Assembly: GCF_030285365.1 (NCBI RefSeq)
Contig: NZ_JASVDS010000004.1
Span: forward strand, 62,001 to 126,000
Reading direction: 5' to 3'
Origin: Roseateles subflavus
GTDB lineage: Bacteria > Pseudomonadota > Gammaproteobacteria > Burkholderiales > Burkholderiaceae_C
Length of the DNA stretch: 64,000 bases
The notes beneath the pieces were generated by a model. It searched no databases, had not been told where the DNA came from, and was given only the letters and a program-made list of their open reading frames with translations. Positions 23,401 through 32,534 of the stretch are shown here, piece after piece. Position numbers and translations under genes: made by a program. Position 1 is the first letter of the stretch. Every line of letters begins with the position of its first letter.

Positions 23401-24282
23401 TCACAGCAGGCCGCCTTCGCGCAGGGCCTGCTCGACGCTGGCCTGACCCGCCGCGGTGAGCGGCGTGATGGGCAGGCGCAGGGCGGCCTTGCAGCGGCCC
23501 AGGCGCTCCAGCGCCCACTTGGTGGGGGCCGGACTGGGTTCGCAGAACAGCTGCTTGTGCAGGTTGAGCAGCTGGAAGTGGATGCGGGTGGCTTCCTTGA
23601 CGTCGCCGGCCAGCGCCGCCTTGCACAGCGCGTGCATGGCGCGCGGGGCCACGTTGGCGGTCACGCTGACGTTGCCGTGGCCGCCCAGCAGCATGAGGGC
23701 GATCGCGGTGCCGTCGTCACCCGAGTAGATGTGGAAGCCCTTCGGGGCATGCTTGACCAGATAGGCCGCGCGCTCGATGTTGCCGGTGGCTTCCTTGACG
23801 CCGAACACGCCGGGCAGGCTGGCGCAGCGCAGGGCGGTGTCCGGGCTCATGTCCGCCACGGTGCGGCCTGGCACGTTGTAGAGCATCATGGGGATGTCCA
23901 CGGCCTCGGCGATCGCCTTGTAGTGCTGGTAGATGCCTTCCTGCGAGGGCTTGTTGTAGTAGGGCACGACCGACAGCGTGCAGTCGGCACCGACCGACTT
24001 GGCGAAGCGGCTGAGGTTGATGGCCTCGGCGGTGCTGTTGGCCCCGGTGCCCGCCATGATGGGCACGCGCTTGGCGGCGTGCTCGACGGCCACGCGGATG
24101 ATCTCGCAGTGTTCGTCGACCGTGACGGTGGGGGACTCGCCCGTGGTGCCGACCACGCCGATGCAGTCGGTGCCTTCGGCGATGTGCCAGTCGATCAGGC
24201 GGCGCAGGGCGTCATAGTCGACGCTGCCGTCTTCCTGCATCGGGGTCACCAGGGCCACGATGCTGCCAAGAATCGGTTTCAT
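23401..24282 (-). CDS. dapA: 4-hydroxy-tetrahydrodipicolinate synthase
   Basis: 293 aa, the usual DapA length. It condenses pyruvate with aspartate semialdehyde in lysine and meso-diaminopimelate synthesis. The TIM barrel shows the substrate loop [16 protein letters not shown] containing the catalytic Tyr (about 133), and the Schiff-base Lys about 161 in GVKEATGN. The ATG has GAGGAA 5 nt upstream. It is followed by bamC as in many proteobacteria. Confidence 0.97.
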   Translation of the reverse strand: MKPILGSIVALVTPMQEDGSVDYDALRRLIDWHIAEGTDCIGVVGTTGESPTVTVDEHCEIIRVAVEHAAKRVPIMAGTGANSTAEAINLSRFAKSVGADCTLSVVPYYNKPSQEGIYQHYKAIAEAVDIPMMLYNVPGRTVADMSPDTALRCASLPGVFGVKEATGNIERAAYLVKHAPKGFHIYSGDDGTAIALMLLGGHGNVSVTANVAPRAMHALCKAALAGDVKEATRIHFQLLNLHKQLFCEPSPAPTKWALERLGRCKAALRLPITPLTAAGQASVEQALREGGLL

Positions 24283-24353
24283 GAGGGTTCCTCGTAATCA
24301 GCTGATTCTACTGAAGCGGCGGACGGGTCTTGCCGAAGTGGCCGCTCAGGTCT

Positions 24354-24935
24354 TCAAGTGAGGTGATAGCGCGCCTGCAGGTCGCCCGGCGTTCGCTCGC
24401 GAACGGCGGCAACGCGCTGGATCTGCCGGGGGTTGACGGCTGCGCCATCGCCATCGACGAAGCCGTCTTCGTAGGCCACGATGCGCAGCCCCGCCGCGGC
24501 GGCCAGCAGCTCGCCGGGGCGCAGCAGAAAGTCCGGGCGGGACGGGCGGCCGATCCGCTGGTGGCCCTCCGCAAAGGTCTCGTAGATCAGCCAGCCGCCG
24601 GGCGCCACGGCCTCGACGATGCGCGGCAGCAGCGGGCGCCAGAGGTAGTTCGTGACCAGCACGAGGTCGAAGTGGCGGTCGCCGAGGGGCCAGGGCGCGC
24701 CCTCGAGGTCCGCCTCGATCCGCTCGGCGCCGCAGTCCCGCAGGCCCTCGAGCGCCAGGGCGTCGCGGTCCACGGCACAGACCTGCAGGCCCTGCGCCCG
24801 CAGCCAGCGCACGTGCCGGCCGCTGCCACAGGCGAGGTCCAGGGCCGTCTGGCCCGGTGCGAAGTGGCGCTGCCAGCGCAGCAGCCAGGGGGAGGGCGGT
24901 GCGAGCGCGGCCGGGGGCGGGGTCAGGTCTTGCAT
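24354..24935 (-). CDS. Class I SAM-dependent methyltransferase
   Basis: A 193-aa Rossmann methyltransferase: motif I ALDLACGSGRHVRWL (about residues 33-47), acidic motif II VCAVDRDALAL, and motif IV DLVLVTNYLWRPLL. It resembles TehB/UbiE-like small-molecule methyltransferases; the substrate cannot be told. The gene's first bases (from the G of its ATG) are one copy of the dispersed 15-mer GCAAGACCTGACCCC, giving the N-terminus MQDLTPP. It is on the same strand as dapA and the SDR, 18 nt after the SDR stop. Confidence 0.85.
   Translation of the reverse strand: MQDLTPPPAALAPPSPWLLRWQRHFAPGQTALDLACGSGRHVRWLRAQGLQVCAVDRDALALEGLRDCGAERIEADLEGAPWPLGDRHFDLVLVTNYLWRPLLPRIVEAVAPGGWLIYETFAEGHQRIGRPSRPDFLLRPGELLAAAAGLRIVAYEDGFVDGDGAAVNPRQIQRVAAVRERTPGDLQARYHLT
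24919..24933 (-). repeat. Dispersed 15-mer, copy 1
   Basis: Exact GCAAGACCTGACCCC on the minus strand, forming codons 1-6 of the methyltransferase (QDLTP phase). Confidence 0.7.
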
Positions 24936-24953
24936 GTCAGGCGGGCGGTGGGG

Positions 24954-25748
24954 TCAATGGGACTGGTTCAGCGCCTTGAGGGCCAGCCGGTCCACGAGCC
25001 GCGGCGCGATGAGCTTCAGCCAGCGGCCCAGCTTGCCCTTCGCGCTCATGACGATGTCGCGCTCGCGCTGCAGGGCGCCGTCCAAGATGAGGCGCGCGCA
25101 GGTCTGGACGCTCATGGCGCCGCGCTCGTCCAGGCCGCTGCGGCCGGCCGGCTGGCCGTCGGCGCCATAGCCGCGGTAGCGGATCTCCGTGGCCACCACG
25201 CCCGGGTAGGCGATGGTGACGGACACGCCGACCGGCTGCAGCTCCACGCGCAGCGCCTCGAAGAAGCCGGTCATGGCGAACTTCGTCGCGCTGTAGGCCG
25301 TGCGCCCCGGCACGCCGACGAGCCCGGCCAGGCTGGACACCGCCACCAGGCGACCCTGGCTGGCCTTGAGCCAGGGCAGTGCGGCATGGCTGCACCACAC
25401 GGCGCTCCAGTGATTGGTGCGCATGAGCGCCTCGTACCAGGCGAGATCCTGCACGTCTTCCAGCAGCGCATGGGCCGACATGCCGGCGTTGTTGACGAGC
25501 ACGTCGATGCCGCCGAAGGCCTCGGTGGCGGCGCGGATGAGGCCCTGGCAGGCCGCCTGCGTGGAGAGATCGGCCGCATGCACCAGCACCGTGGCGCCCA
25601 GCGCTTCGCAGTGGGCCGACACGGCCTGGAGCTTGGGCAGCTGTCGCCCGCTGAGCACCAGACGCAGTCCGGCACCGTGGCATGTGGCCCACTGGCGGGC
25701 CAGCTCGGCGCCGATGCCGTCGGAGGCGCCGGTGATGATGACGATCAT
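24954..25748 (-). CDS. Short-chain dehydrogenase/reductase
   Basis: A 264-aa classical SDR. NAD(P)-binding GASDGIGAELA (residues about 7-17), NNAG in VDVLVNNAGM, catalytic Ser in VAVSSLAG, and Tyr-x3-Lys in YSATKFAMTG are all present. The pattern of an extended C-terminal substrate lid (RLILDGALQRERDIVM) resembles SDRs acting on lipids or hydroxysteroids. It lies 57 nt after the 48-aa membrane protein gene. Confidence 0.92.
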   Translation of the reverse strand: MIVIITGASDGIGAELARQWATCHGAGLRLVLSGRQLPKLQAVSAHCEALGATVLVHAADLSTQAACQGLIRAATEAFGGIDVLVNNAGMSAHALLEDVQDLAWYEALMRTNHWSAVWCSHAALPWLKASQGRLVAVSSLAGLVGVPGRTAYSATKFAMTGFFEALRVELQPVGVSVTIAYPGVVATEIRYRGYGADGQPAGRSGLDERGAMSVQTCARLILDGALQRERDIVMSAKGKLGRWLKLIAPRLVDRLALKALNQSH

Positions 25749-25804
25749 GTGGGGTCCTGCAGATGGATGGGGCCCGCGGGGCGCCGGAGGCGGGCCCGCG
25801 CGGC

Positions 25805-25951
25805 TCAGAAGCAGCTGAGCAGCTGGTTGCCCAGCTGCAGCATCAGGTGCGGGTCCTGGTAGGCCACGAAGGCCAGGACCAGCGCGAGCGCGATGATGCC
25901 TCGCCAGAGCCAGGTGCGCCAGCCGGGCGTGCGCGACGCAGCGTTGCCCAT
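25805..25951 (-). CDS. 48-aa single-pass membrane protein
   Basis: A short open frame from the ATG at 25951, with GAGG 4 nt upstream, starting 18 nt after the MFS stop. The product has a basic N-terminus (MGNAASRTPGWRTWLWRG), a hydrophobic segment (IIALALVLAFVAY) and a C-terminal amphipathic helix ending in LLSCF. The N-in TM plus amphipathic tail and the tight spacing argue for a real gene. It could assist the MFS carrier or be a stand-alone membrane microprotein; function unknown. Confidence 0.72.
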   Translation of the reverse strand: MGNAASRTPGWRTWLWRGIIALALVLAFVAYQDPHLMLQLGNQLLSCF

Positions 25952-25969
25952 GTGCCCTCGCGCGGCGCC

Positions 25970-27190
25970 TCAGGCGGGCAGGGGCTGGCGCGCGATGGCC
26001 TGCTCGCGCACCGGCAGGTTGACGAGTGCCGCCATCACCCCCAGGGCGATGGCCAGCAGCCAGACGACGTCGTAGCTGCCCGTGGCGTCATAGAGCTTGC
26101 CCCCGAGCCACACGCCCAGGAAGCTGCCGATCTGGTGACTGAAGAACACGAAGCCGCCCAGCATGGACATGTGCTGCGGCCCGAAGATCTGCAGCACCAC
26201 GGCGTTGGTCGGCGGCACGGTGGAGAGCCACAGGAAGCCGATCACGGCCGAGAACACCCAGACGCTCGGCGCACTCAGCGGCGCCAGCAGGAAGAGGGTG
26301 ATGGTGATGGCCCGCAGACCGTAGATGGCCGACAGCAGGTAGCGCTTGGGATAGCGCTGGCCCAGCAGGCCGGCGGTGTAGGTGCCGAAGATGTTGAAGA
26401 GGCCGATCAGCGCCAGCGACGTGGTCGCGAGGCCGGGGTCCAGGCCGTGGTCCTTGAGGTAGCTGGGCATGTGGACCGCGATGAACACGACCTGGAAACC
26501 GCAGACGAAATAGCCCAGCATCAGCAGCTGGAAGCTGCGGTAGCCGAAGGCCTCCCGCAGGGCTTGCAGAATGCTCTGCTGGTGGCCGGTGTGGGCCGCG
26601 GCCGGGCCCTTTTCACGCAGGCCCAGGGCCAGGGGAATGATCAGCAGCGCCGCGCCCGCCAGCACCCACAGCGCCTGTTGCCAGCCGATGCCGGCGATCA
26701 GGCGGCTCTCGATAGGGATCATGCAGAACTGCCCGAAGGAGCCCGCCGCGGCGGCGACGCCAAAGGCCCAGGAGCGCTTCTCCGGGCTCACGGCGCGCCC
26801 CAGCACGCCGTAGATCACCGCATAGGTGGTGGCGGACTGGGCCAGGCCGATCAGCAGGCCGGCGCTGCCGGTGAAGGCCAGCCCCGATTGCGAGACCGAC
26901 ATCAGCAGCAGGCCCAGCGCATAGAGCAGGGCGCCGGCGACCAGGGCCTTCCAGGCGCCGAAGCGGTCCGCCAGGAGGCCGGCGATCGGGCCGGCGGCAC
27001 CCCAGGCGAGGTTCTGGATGGCCAGGGCGAAGGCGAAGGTCTCACGGGGCCAGCCGCGCTCCACCGTGATGGGCTGCAGCCACAGGCCGAAGCCGTGGCG
27101 AATGCCCATGGAGAGCGTCACGATGAGGGCTCCGCACAGCAGGACCTGCTGGACGGAGGGGGAGCGGGTGGGCACGGCGGGGGACTGCAT
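25970..27190 (-). CDS. Major facilitator superfamily transporter
   Basis: A 406-aa carrier with 12 predicted TM helices. The MFS signature between TM2 and TM3 appears as GLLADRFGAWKALVAGALLY. The N-terminus with SMGIRHGFGLWLQPI and the overall pattern resemble the OFA/monocarboxylate branch of MFS. It probably exchanges small organic anions, but the substrate is uncertain. The start gives a short cytoplasmic lead. The 48-aa membrane protein gene follows directly. Confidence 0.9.
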   Translation of the reverse strand: MQSPAVPTRSPSVQQVLLCGALIVTLSMGIRHGFGLWLQPITVERGWPRETFAFALAIQNLAWGAAGPIAGLLADRFGAWKALVAGALLYALGLLLMSVSQSGLAFTGSAGLLIGLAQSATTYAVIYGVLGRAVSPEKRSWAFGVAAAAGSFGQFCMIPIESRLIAGIGWQQALWVLAGAALLIIPLALGLREKGPAAAHTGHQQSILQALREAFGYRSFQLLMLGYFVCGFQVVFIAVHMPSYLKDHGLDPGLATTSLALIGLFNIFGTYTAGLLGQRYPKRYLLSAIYGLRAITITLFLLAPLSAPSVWVFSAVIGFLWLSTVPPTNAVVLQIFGPQHMSMLGGFVFFSHQIGSFLGVWLGGKLYDATGSYDVVWLLAIALGVMAALVNLPVREQAIARQPLPA

Positions 27191-27208
27191 CGCCGCAATG
27201 TAAGGGCT

Positions 27209-28801
27209 TCAGCGCCGCTTGGCTGTCCCCTGCTGGACTGCCGCACTGGCGCGCAGGGATTTGGACGGGGCGGCGCTGGTCCTGCGGGCGGTGGCGGCGC
27301 CTGCCTTGCTGGCGGGCTTCGCGCTGCTGCGCGTGGCGCCCTTGGTGCTGCCCTTGCTGCCCGGCTTGGCGGCGGCGGTCTTCTTGCCCTTGGAGGGCTT
27401 GGCCGCGGCGGCGGCCGCCGTGGCCTCGGTGCTGGCGTCGCTGGCCTCGGCGACGCTGTCCAGCAGGGTGAGCAGGCGCCCTTCCTTGATGCGCATGAGC
27501 GGCTTGTCCAGCACATGCAGGTCATCCAGCGGATTGGCGACCAGCACGAGGAAGCTCGCCTCGCAGCCGTCGTCGAAGCAGGCCAGGCGCCGCTTGGGGA
27601 AGAGCGCGCGTGGCGTGGTGATGCTGGCCAGCTTGAGCAGCTCGGCCGGCGTGAAGACCTCGAGCCCCGCCAGGTGGTGCACCTCGGCCAGCGAGGTGCC
27701 CGGGAAGTTGTCCGAGCCCAGCAGCAGCATGGCCCCGGCCGCCTTGAGCTGACGCAGGTTCTCCGCCAGCACCTGGCGCTGCGCCTGGCGCTGCTCCTCG
27801 CTCATGGGGAAGAGGGTGTTGGCGACGGTCGCCGTCAGCACCTGGGTCTTCTGGGCAGCGGCCTGGCGTGCGGTGGCCTCGTCCAGTCGGAAGCGTCCAG
27901 GCGCGTCGCCAAAACCGGCGAAGTAGCCGGGTACATGGCCGATCTGGTCGGCACCGGCGTCCAGGGCCGCCTTGAAGTCCGCGGCCGTCTCGACATGGGC
28001 GCTGACCGGCAGCCTGTCCTTGTGCGCCAATCGCACAAGTGCCGCAGCCGTCTCGGGGCTGAGGCCCAGGCGGCCCATCGCCTCGGGCGTGCCGCGCAGC
28101 TCGGGGCGGTCGCTGTAGGCCAGGATGATCTTGAGCCAGTCGGTCTTGCGCGGCCCGACGAGCGGCCACTTCTGCTGGGCCTGCTCCGGGCTGTCGACCA
28201 GCAGCAGCTGGCGGTCCGCGAAGTCGCTGACCTGGCGCGGCGGCTGACCGTCGCCTACCGGCTGGGCCAGCAGGGGCGCCAGCGGGTGGCCGTCGGAGCT
28301 GGTGACGCAGGCGGTGGTGAAGCTCACGTCCACGCTGTCCGGCTGGTTCAGCAGGGGGCGGGCGCTGGCGATGCTGTCCGGGTCGCCGCACTGCATGGCG
28401 GCATAGAAGACGCCGTCCTGCAGATAGCGCTGGCCGAAGTTCTGCACGCCCCAGGCGCTCTGGAGGTTGTGGTTGTTGGCCTCGGCCAGGGGCGGGATGA
28501 GGTACTGGTCCCGCAGCTCCAGGCGGCGGTGGATGCGCTTGGGGCGCGCCTTGGTGAACTTGCCGTCGACGACGTACAGCGTGCCCTTCTGGAAGCCCTG
28601 GCCGTCGAACCAGCGGGCGTTGTGCAGCTCCATGGCCAGCGGTGCGCTGGCCTTGAAGGGCTGGGGCTTGCCGGGCGCCGGGGCCGCGGGAGGGGCCGAG
28701 GGCGATTGGGCCCAGGTCACGCCGCCCAGGGTCAGGGCGGCCAGCAGGACGGAAATTCGCAAGGCGTACGGCAAGACGGGCGACCCCCAGGGCTTCAGCA
28801 A
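27209..28801 (-). CDS. Exported amidohydrolase-like protein with histone-H1-like tail
   Basis: About 530 aa from a TTG at 28801 (other TTGs just downstream are possible; no strong ribosome-binding site). A signal peptide (ISVLLAALTLGGVTWAQ) ends near residue 32. The core resembles a metal-dependent amidohydrolase, with VSAHVETA, DQIGHVPGY and LLLGSDNFPG as later metal-ligand motifs. The first motif, usually H-x-H, reads NNHN, so activity may be altered. A DDGCEASFLVLVANPL segment is the usual C-terminal strand. From about residue 440 the protein turns into a Lys/Ala/Ser/Pro-rich tail of about 85 residues (KGKKTAAAKPGSKGSTKG) like bacterial H1 tails, odd for an exported enzyme. Confidence 0.75.
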   Translation of the reverse strand: MLKPWGSPVLPYALRISVLLAALTLGGVTWAQSPSAPPAAPAPGKPQPFKASAPLAMELHNARWFDGQGFQKGTLYVVDGKFTKARPKRIHRRLELRDQYLIPPLAEANNHNLQSAWGVQNFGQRYLQDGVFYAAMQCGDPDSIASARPLLNQPDSVDVSFTTACVTSSDGHPLAPLLAQPVGDGQPPRQVSDFADRQLLLVDSPEQAQQKWPLVGPRKTDWLKIILAYSDRPELRGTPEAMGRLGLSPETAAALVRLAHKDRLPVSAHVETAADFKAALDAGADQIGHVPGYFAGFGDAPGRFRLDEATARQAAAQKTQVLTATVANTLFPMSEEQRQAQRQVLAENLRQLKAAGAMLLLGSDNFPGTSLAEVHHLAGLEVFTPAELLKLASITTPRALFPKRRLACFDDGCEASFLVLVANPLDDLHVLDKPLMRIKEGRLLTLLDSVAEASDASTEATAAAAAAKPSKGKKTAAAKPGSKGSTKGATRSSAKPASKAGAATARRTSAAPSKSLRASAAVQQGTAKRR

Positions 28802-28908
28802 AGTGGCGGATGCTACGACGGAAACAGGCCGTCCGGCTCAAGTCACTCTTGGGGATTCCCCGGCCGCCGTCGCGGGAGGGGGGCCGGCGCCTCCCTACAA
28901 TCGCCGCC

Positions 28909-30903
28909 ATGGCAAGCAAAGCAGTCACCCCCGCCTCCGCCGCGCCCTCGGGCTACGGCGAGGCCTCGATCCGCGTTCTCAAGGGCCTGGAGCCCGTCAA
29001 GCAGCGCCCGGGCATGTACACCCGGACGGACAACCCCCTGCACATCATCCAGGAGGTGATCGACAACGCCGCCGACGAGGCCCTGGCCGGCTTCGGCCGC
29101 CGCATCGACCTCACCCAGCACACCGACGGCTCCATCACCATCGAGGACGACGGCCGTGGCATTCCCTTCGGCCTGCACCCCGAGGAAGGCGTGCCGGTCG
29201 TGGAGATTGTCTTCACCCGTCTGCATGCGGGGGGCAAGTTCGACAAGGGCTCGGGCGGTGCCTACAGCTTCTCCGGCGGCCTGCACGGCGTGGGCGTGAG
29301 CGTGACCAACGCCCTGGCCAAGCGACTGGAGGTGACGGTCTGGCGCGAGAAGCAGGTCGCGCGCCTGGCCTTCGAGGCCGGTGATGTGGTCGAGCCCGTG
29401 ACCGTGCGCCCCGCGGCCAGCGGCGATCGCAAGCAGGGCACGACGGTGCGTGTCTGGCCCGATGCCAAGTATTTCGAGAGCCCCGACCTGCCCAAGGGCG
29501 AGCTGGTGCACCTGCTGCGCTCCAAGGCCGTGCTGATGCCCGGCGTGACGGTCACGCTCAAGCAGGAGAAGAGCGGCGAGGTCCAGACCTGGGCCTACAA
29601 GGGCGGCCTGCGCGACTACCTCATGCAGACGCTCAACAGCGATCCGCTGATCCCGCTGTTCGAGGGCGAGCAGTACGCCACCAAGGCCGAGACCGAGAAC
29701 TTCGCCGAGGGCGAGGGCGCGGCGTGGTGCGTGGCCTTCACCGAGGAAGGCGCCCCGATGCGGGAGAGCTACGTCAACCTCATCCCGACCGTGGCCGGCG
29801 GCACGCACGAGTCCGGCCTGAAGGACGGCCTCTTCGGCGCCATCAAGAGCTTCATCGAGATGCACAGCCTGCTGCCCAAGGGCGTGAAGCTGATGCCGGA
29901 TGACGTCTTCTCGCGCGCCAGCTTCGTGCTCTCGGCCAAGGTGCTCGACCCGCAGTTCCAGGGCCAGACCAAGGAGCGCCTGAACTCGCGGGACGCCCTG
30001 CGCCTCGTGTCCGCCTTCGTCAAGCCGCAGCTGGAGCTGTGGCTCAACCAGCACGTGGAGCACGGCAAGAAGCTGGCCGAGCTCGTCATCAAGCAGGCCC
30101 AGACGCGCCAGCGCGCCAGCCAGAAGGTCGAGAAGCGCAAGGGCTCCGGCGTGGCCGTGCTGCCGGGCAAGCTCACCGACTGCGAAAGCCGCGACCTGCT
30201 GCACAACGAGCTCTTCCTCGTCGAGGGCGACTCCGCCGGCGGCTCGGCCAAGATGGGCCGCAACAAGGAGACGCAGGCCATCCTGCCCCTGCGCGGCAAG
30301 GTGCTCAATGCCTGGGAGGTCGAGCGCGACCTGCTCTTCAAGAACAACGAGATCCACGACATCTCCGTCGCCATCGGCGTGGATCCGCATGGCCCGAATG
30401 ATGCGCCGGACCTCAGCAATCTGCGCTACGGCAAGATCTGCATCCTCTCGGACGCTGACGTCGACGGCTCCCACATCCAGGTGCTGCTGCTGACGCTGTT
30501 CTTCCGCCACTTCCCGAAGCTGGTGGAGACCGGGCACATCTACGTCGCCCGCCCGCCGCTGTTCCGCGTCGATGCGCCGGCCCGCGGCAAGAAGCCCGCG
30601 GCCAAGATCTATGCCCTGGACGAAGGCGAGATGGCCGCCACGCTCGACAAGCTGCGCAAGGAAGGCGCCCGCGAGAACAGCTGGACTATCAGCCGCTTCA
30701 AGGGCCTGGGCGAGATGAGCGCCGAGCAGCTCTGGGACACCACGCTGAATCCCGAGACCCGCCGCCTCATGCAGGTGGCCTACGGCATGTTCGACTTCGC
30801 CGCCACCGAGGGCGCCATCAACAAGCTCATGGGCAAGGGCGAGGCGGCCTCGCGCCGCGAGCTGATGGAACTGCACGGCGATTCCGTCGAGGTCGACATC
30901 TGA
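28909..30903 (+). CDS. parE: DNA topoisomerase IV subunit B
   Basis: 664 aa. GHKL ATPase: EVIDNAADEALAG, EDDGRGIPFGLH and GLHGVGVSVTNAL. The Toprim region shows LFLVEGDSAGGSAKMGRNK and LSDADVDGSHIQ with the Mg-binding DxD. The protein ends soon after the Toprim domain with no long insert, as in ParE rather than GyrB. With ParC it decatenates sister chromosomes. The start ATG at 28909 is used because the sequence before it lacks conservation. It starts a co-oriented run ending with the condensin genes. Confidence 0.95.
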   Translation: MASKAVTPASAAPSGYGEASIRVLKGLEPVKQRPGMYTRTDNPLHIIQEVIDNAADEALAGFGRRIDLTQHTDGSITIEDDGRGIPFGLHPEEGVPVVEIVFTRLHAGGKFDKGSGGAYSFSGGLHGVGVSVTNALAKRLEVTVWREKQVARLAFEAGDVVEPVTVRPAASGDRKQGTTVRVWPDAKYFESPDLPKGELVHLLRSKAVLMPGVTVTLKQEKSGEVQTWAYKGGLRDYLMQTLNSDPLIPLFEGEQYATKAETENFAEGEGAAWCVAFTEEGAPMRESYVNLIPTVAGGTHESGLKDGLFGAIKSFIEMHSLLPKGVKLMPDDVFSRASFVLSAKVLDPQFQGQTKERLNSRDALRLVSAFVKPQLELWLNQHVEHGKKLAELVIKQAQTRQRASQKVEKRKGSGVAVLPGKLTDCESRDLLHNELFLVEGDSAGGSAKMGRNKETQAILPLRGKVLNAWEVERDLLFKNNEIHDISVAIGVDPHGPNDAPDLSNLRYGKICILSDADVDGSHIQVLLLTLFFRHFPKLVETGHIYVARPPLFRVDAPARGKKPAAKIYALDEGEMAATLDKLRKEGARENSWTISRFKGLGEMSAEQLWDTTLNPETRRLMQVAYGMFDFAATEGAINKLMGKGEAASRRELMELHGDSVEVDI

Positions 30904-30927
30904 TCGGCCGCCGGCCGGGAGCGTTGC

Positions 30928-31980
30928 ATGAAGATCGTCTACAACGAGCGTCACGCCGAGCACGCCGCGCAGAAGGAATTCTTCCGCGGGCAGCTGGTCG
31001 ACGCCTTCGAGATCCCGGCCCGCGCCGACTACGTGCTGCAGGCCCTGCAGGCCAGCGATCTCGGGCCGTTCGTGCCCGTGCTCGACCACGGCCGCGCGCC
31101 GCTGGAGCGCGTGCATGCGCCGGCCTATCTGCGCTTCGTCGAGGGCGCCTATGCCGAGTGGCAGGCGCTGGGCGGGCAGGGCGAGGCCTTCCCGGCCGTG
31201 TGGCCCATCCGCAGCCTGCGCAGTGACGTCGAACCGAAGAGCTTCGCCGCCCGCATGGGCCTCTATTCGATGGACAGCGGCTCGCCGCTGACCGCCGGCA
31301 CCTGGGCCGCGGCCTACTGGGGCGCCCAGGCCAGCCTGACCGCGCTGGACCTCGTGCTGGCCGGCGAGCGCTCGGCCTACTGCCTCACGCGCCCGCCCGG
31401 CCACCATGCCGGCGCCGACTTCTTCGGCGGCTACTGCTTCATCAACAACGCCGCCGTGGCCGCGCAGGCCGCACGCGAGGCCGGCCGCCAGCGCGTGGCC
31501 ATCCTCGACGTCGACTACCACCATGGCAACGGCACGCAGGCGATCTTCTACGAGCGCCCGGACGTCCTCTTCCTGAGCGTCCATGGCGATCCGCAGACCG
31601 AGTACCCCTTCTTCCTCGGCCACGCGGACGAGCGCGGGGCGGGGGCGGGCGAGGGCTTCAATGCCAACTTCCCGCTGCCCGCCGGCGCCAGCAACGAGCA
31701 GTGGTTCGACGCCTTCGAGCAGGCGCTCGTGCGGCTGGAGGCCTATGCGCCGGAGCTGCTGATCGTCTCGCTGGGCGTGGACACCTACGGCGGCGATCCC
31801 ATCTCGCATTTCAAGCTCGACGAGCCCGAGTTCCGTCGCATGGGCGAGCGCCTGGCCGCGCTGCAGCGCCCCACGCTCTTCCTGCAGGAGGGCGGCTACG
31901 CCACGGCCGCGATCGGCCGCAACGTGCATGCCGTGCTGGCGGGCTTCGAGTCCGTGCCGCCGGGCCGGGCAGGAGTCTGA
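30928..31980 (+). CDS. Acetylpolyamine amidohydrolase (class II HDAC-like)
   Basis: A 350-aa member of the arginase/deacetylase fold. Active-site motifs: RPPGHHAGADFFGGYCFINN (tandem catalytic His), LDVDYHHGNGTQ (zinc Asp and His), and SLGVDTYGGDP (second zinc Asp). The N-terminus MKIVYNERHAEHAAQKEFF with a long L1 insertion (residues about 80-120) matches bacterial acetylpolyamine amidohydrolases, which remove acetyl groups from acetylated spermidine or putrescine. It starts 24 nt after parE and ends 5 nt before a GNAT gene, pairing an acetyl-remover with a predicted acetyl-adder. Confidence 0.92.
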   Translation: MKIVYNERHAEHAAQKEFFRGQLVDAFEIPARADYVLQALQASDLGPFVPVLDHGRAPLERVHAPAYLRFVEGAYAEWQALGGQGEAFPAVWPIRSLRSDVEPKSFAARMGLYSMDSGSPLTAGTWAAAYWGAQASLTALDLVLAGERSAYCLTRPPGHHAGADFFGGYCFINNAAVAAQAAREAGRQRVAILDVDYHHGNGTQAIFYERPDVLFLSVHGDPQTEYPFFLGHADERGAGAGEGFNANFPLPAGASNEQWFDAFEQALVRLEAYAPELLIVSLGVDTYGGDPISHFKLDEPEFRRMGERLAALQRPTLFLQEGGYATAAIGRNVHAVLAGFESVPPGRAGV

Positions 31981-31985
31981 ACGCC

Positions 31986-32534
31986 ATGACCGGACGGCCG
32001 CGCGTGCATCTGCGCCCCACCATGCTCTCGGACCTGGACTTCGTCGTCTCGGTCGAGCAGGACGCGGCCAACCTGCCCTTCATCACGCCCTGGGAGCGCA
32101 CGCAGCACGAGGGGGCGATCCGCTTCCCGGACTCCCGCCACTTCATCGTGGAATGGGGCGAGGACCTGCAGCACCAGGCGCAGCGTGCCGGCTATGTGAT
32201 CCTGCAGGGCTGCCGCAACCCGAATCGCTCGGTCGAGCTCAAGCGCCTGGTGCTCCAGCCCAAGGGGCAGGGCGTCGGCCGCACCTGCCTGCGGCTCCTC
32301 AAGCAGCTGGCCTTCCAGCAGCTGCATGCGCACCGATTCTGGCTGGACGTGAAGGGCCTGAACGTCCGCGCGCAGCAGCTCTACCTCAGCGAAGGCTTCG
32401 TCGAGGAAGGCCGGCTGCGCGAGAGCGTGCGTGTGAGCTTCGAGGGCGCCGATGGCTATGACAGCCTCATCGTGATGTCCATGCTCGACCGCGAGTACCA
32501 GGCCCGCCGCGCCATGGACGAGGAAACGGCATGA
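31986..32534 (+). CDS. GNAT-family N-acetyltransferase
   Basis: 182 aa. The acetyl-CoA loop is seen as VLQPKGQGVGRTCLRLL (Q-x-x-G-x-G type) after strand VELKRLVL; HRFWLDVKGLNVRAQQLYLSEGF is the C-terminal motif of RimI/RimJ-like enzymes. It probably acetylates a protein N-terminus or a small amine. The start at 31986 is 5 nt after the deacetylase stop, and the end overlaps the transglycosylase ATG (ATGA). Confidence 0.9.
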   Translation: MTGRPRVHLRPTMLSDLDFVVSVEQDAANLPFITPWERTQHEGAIRFPDSRHFIVEWGEDLQHQAQRAGYVILQGCRNPNRSVELKRLVLQPKGQGVGRTCLRLLKQLAFQQLHAHRFWLDVKGLNVRAQQLYLSEGFVEEGRLRESVRVSFEGADGYDSLIVMSMLDREYQARRAMDEETA

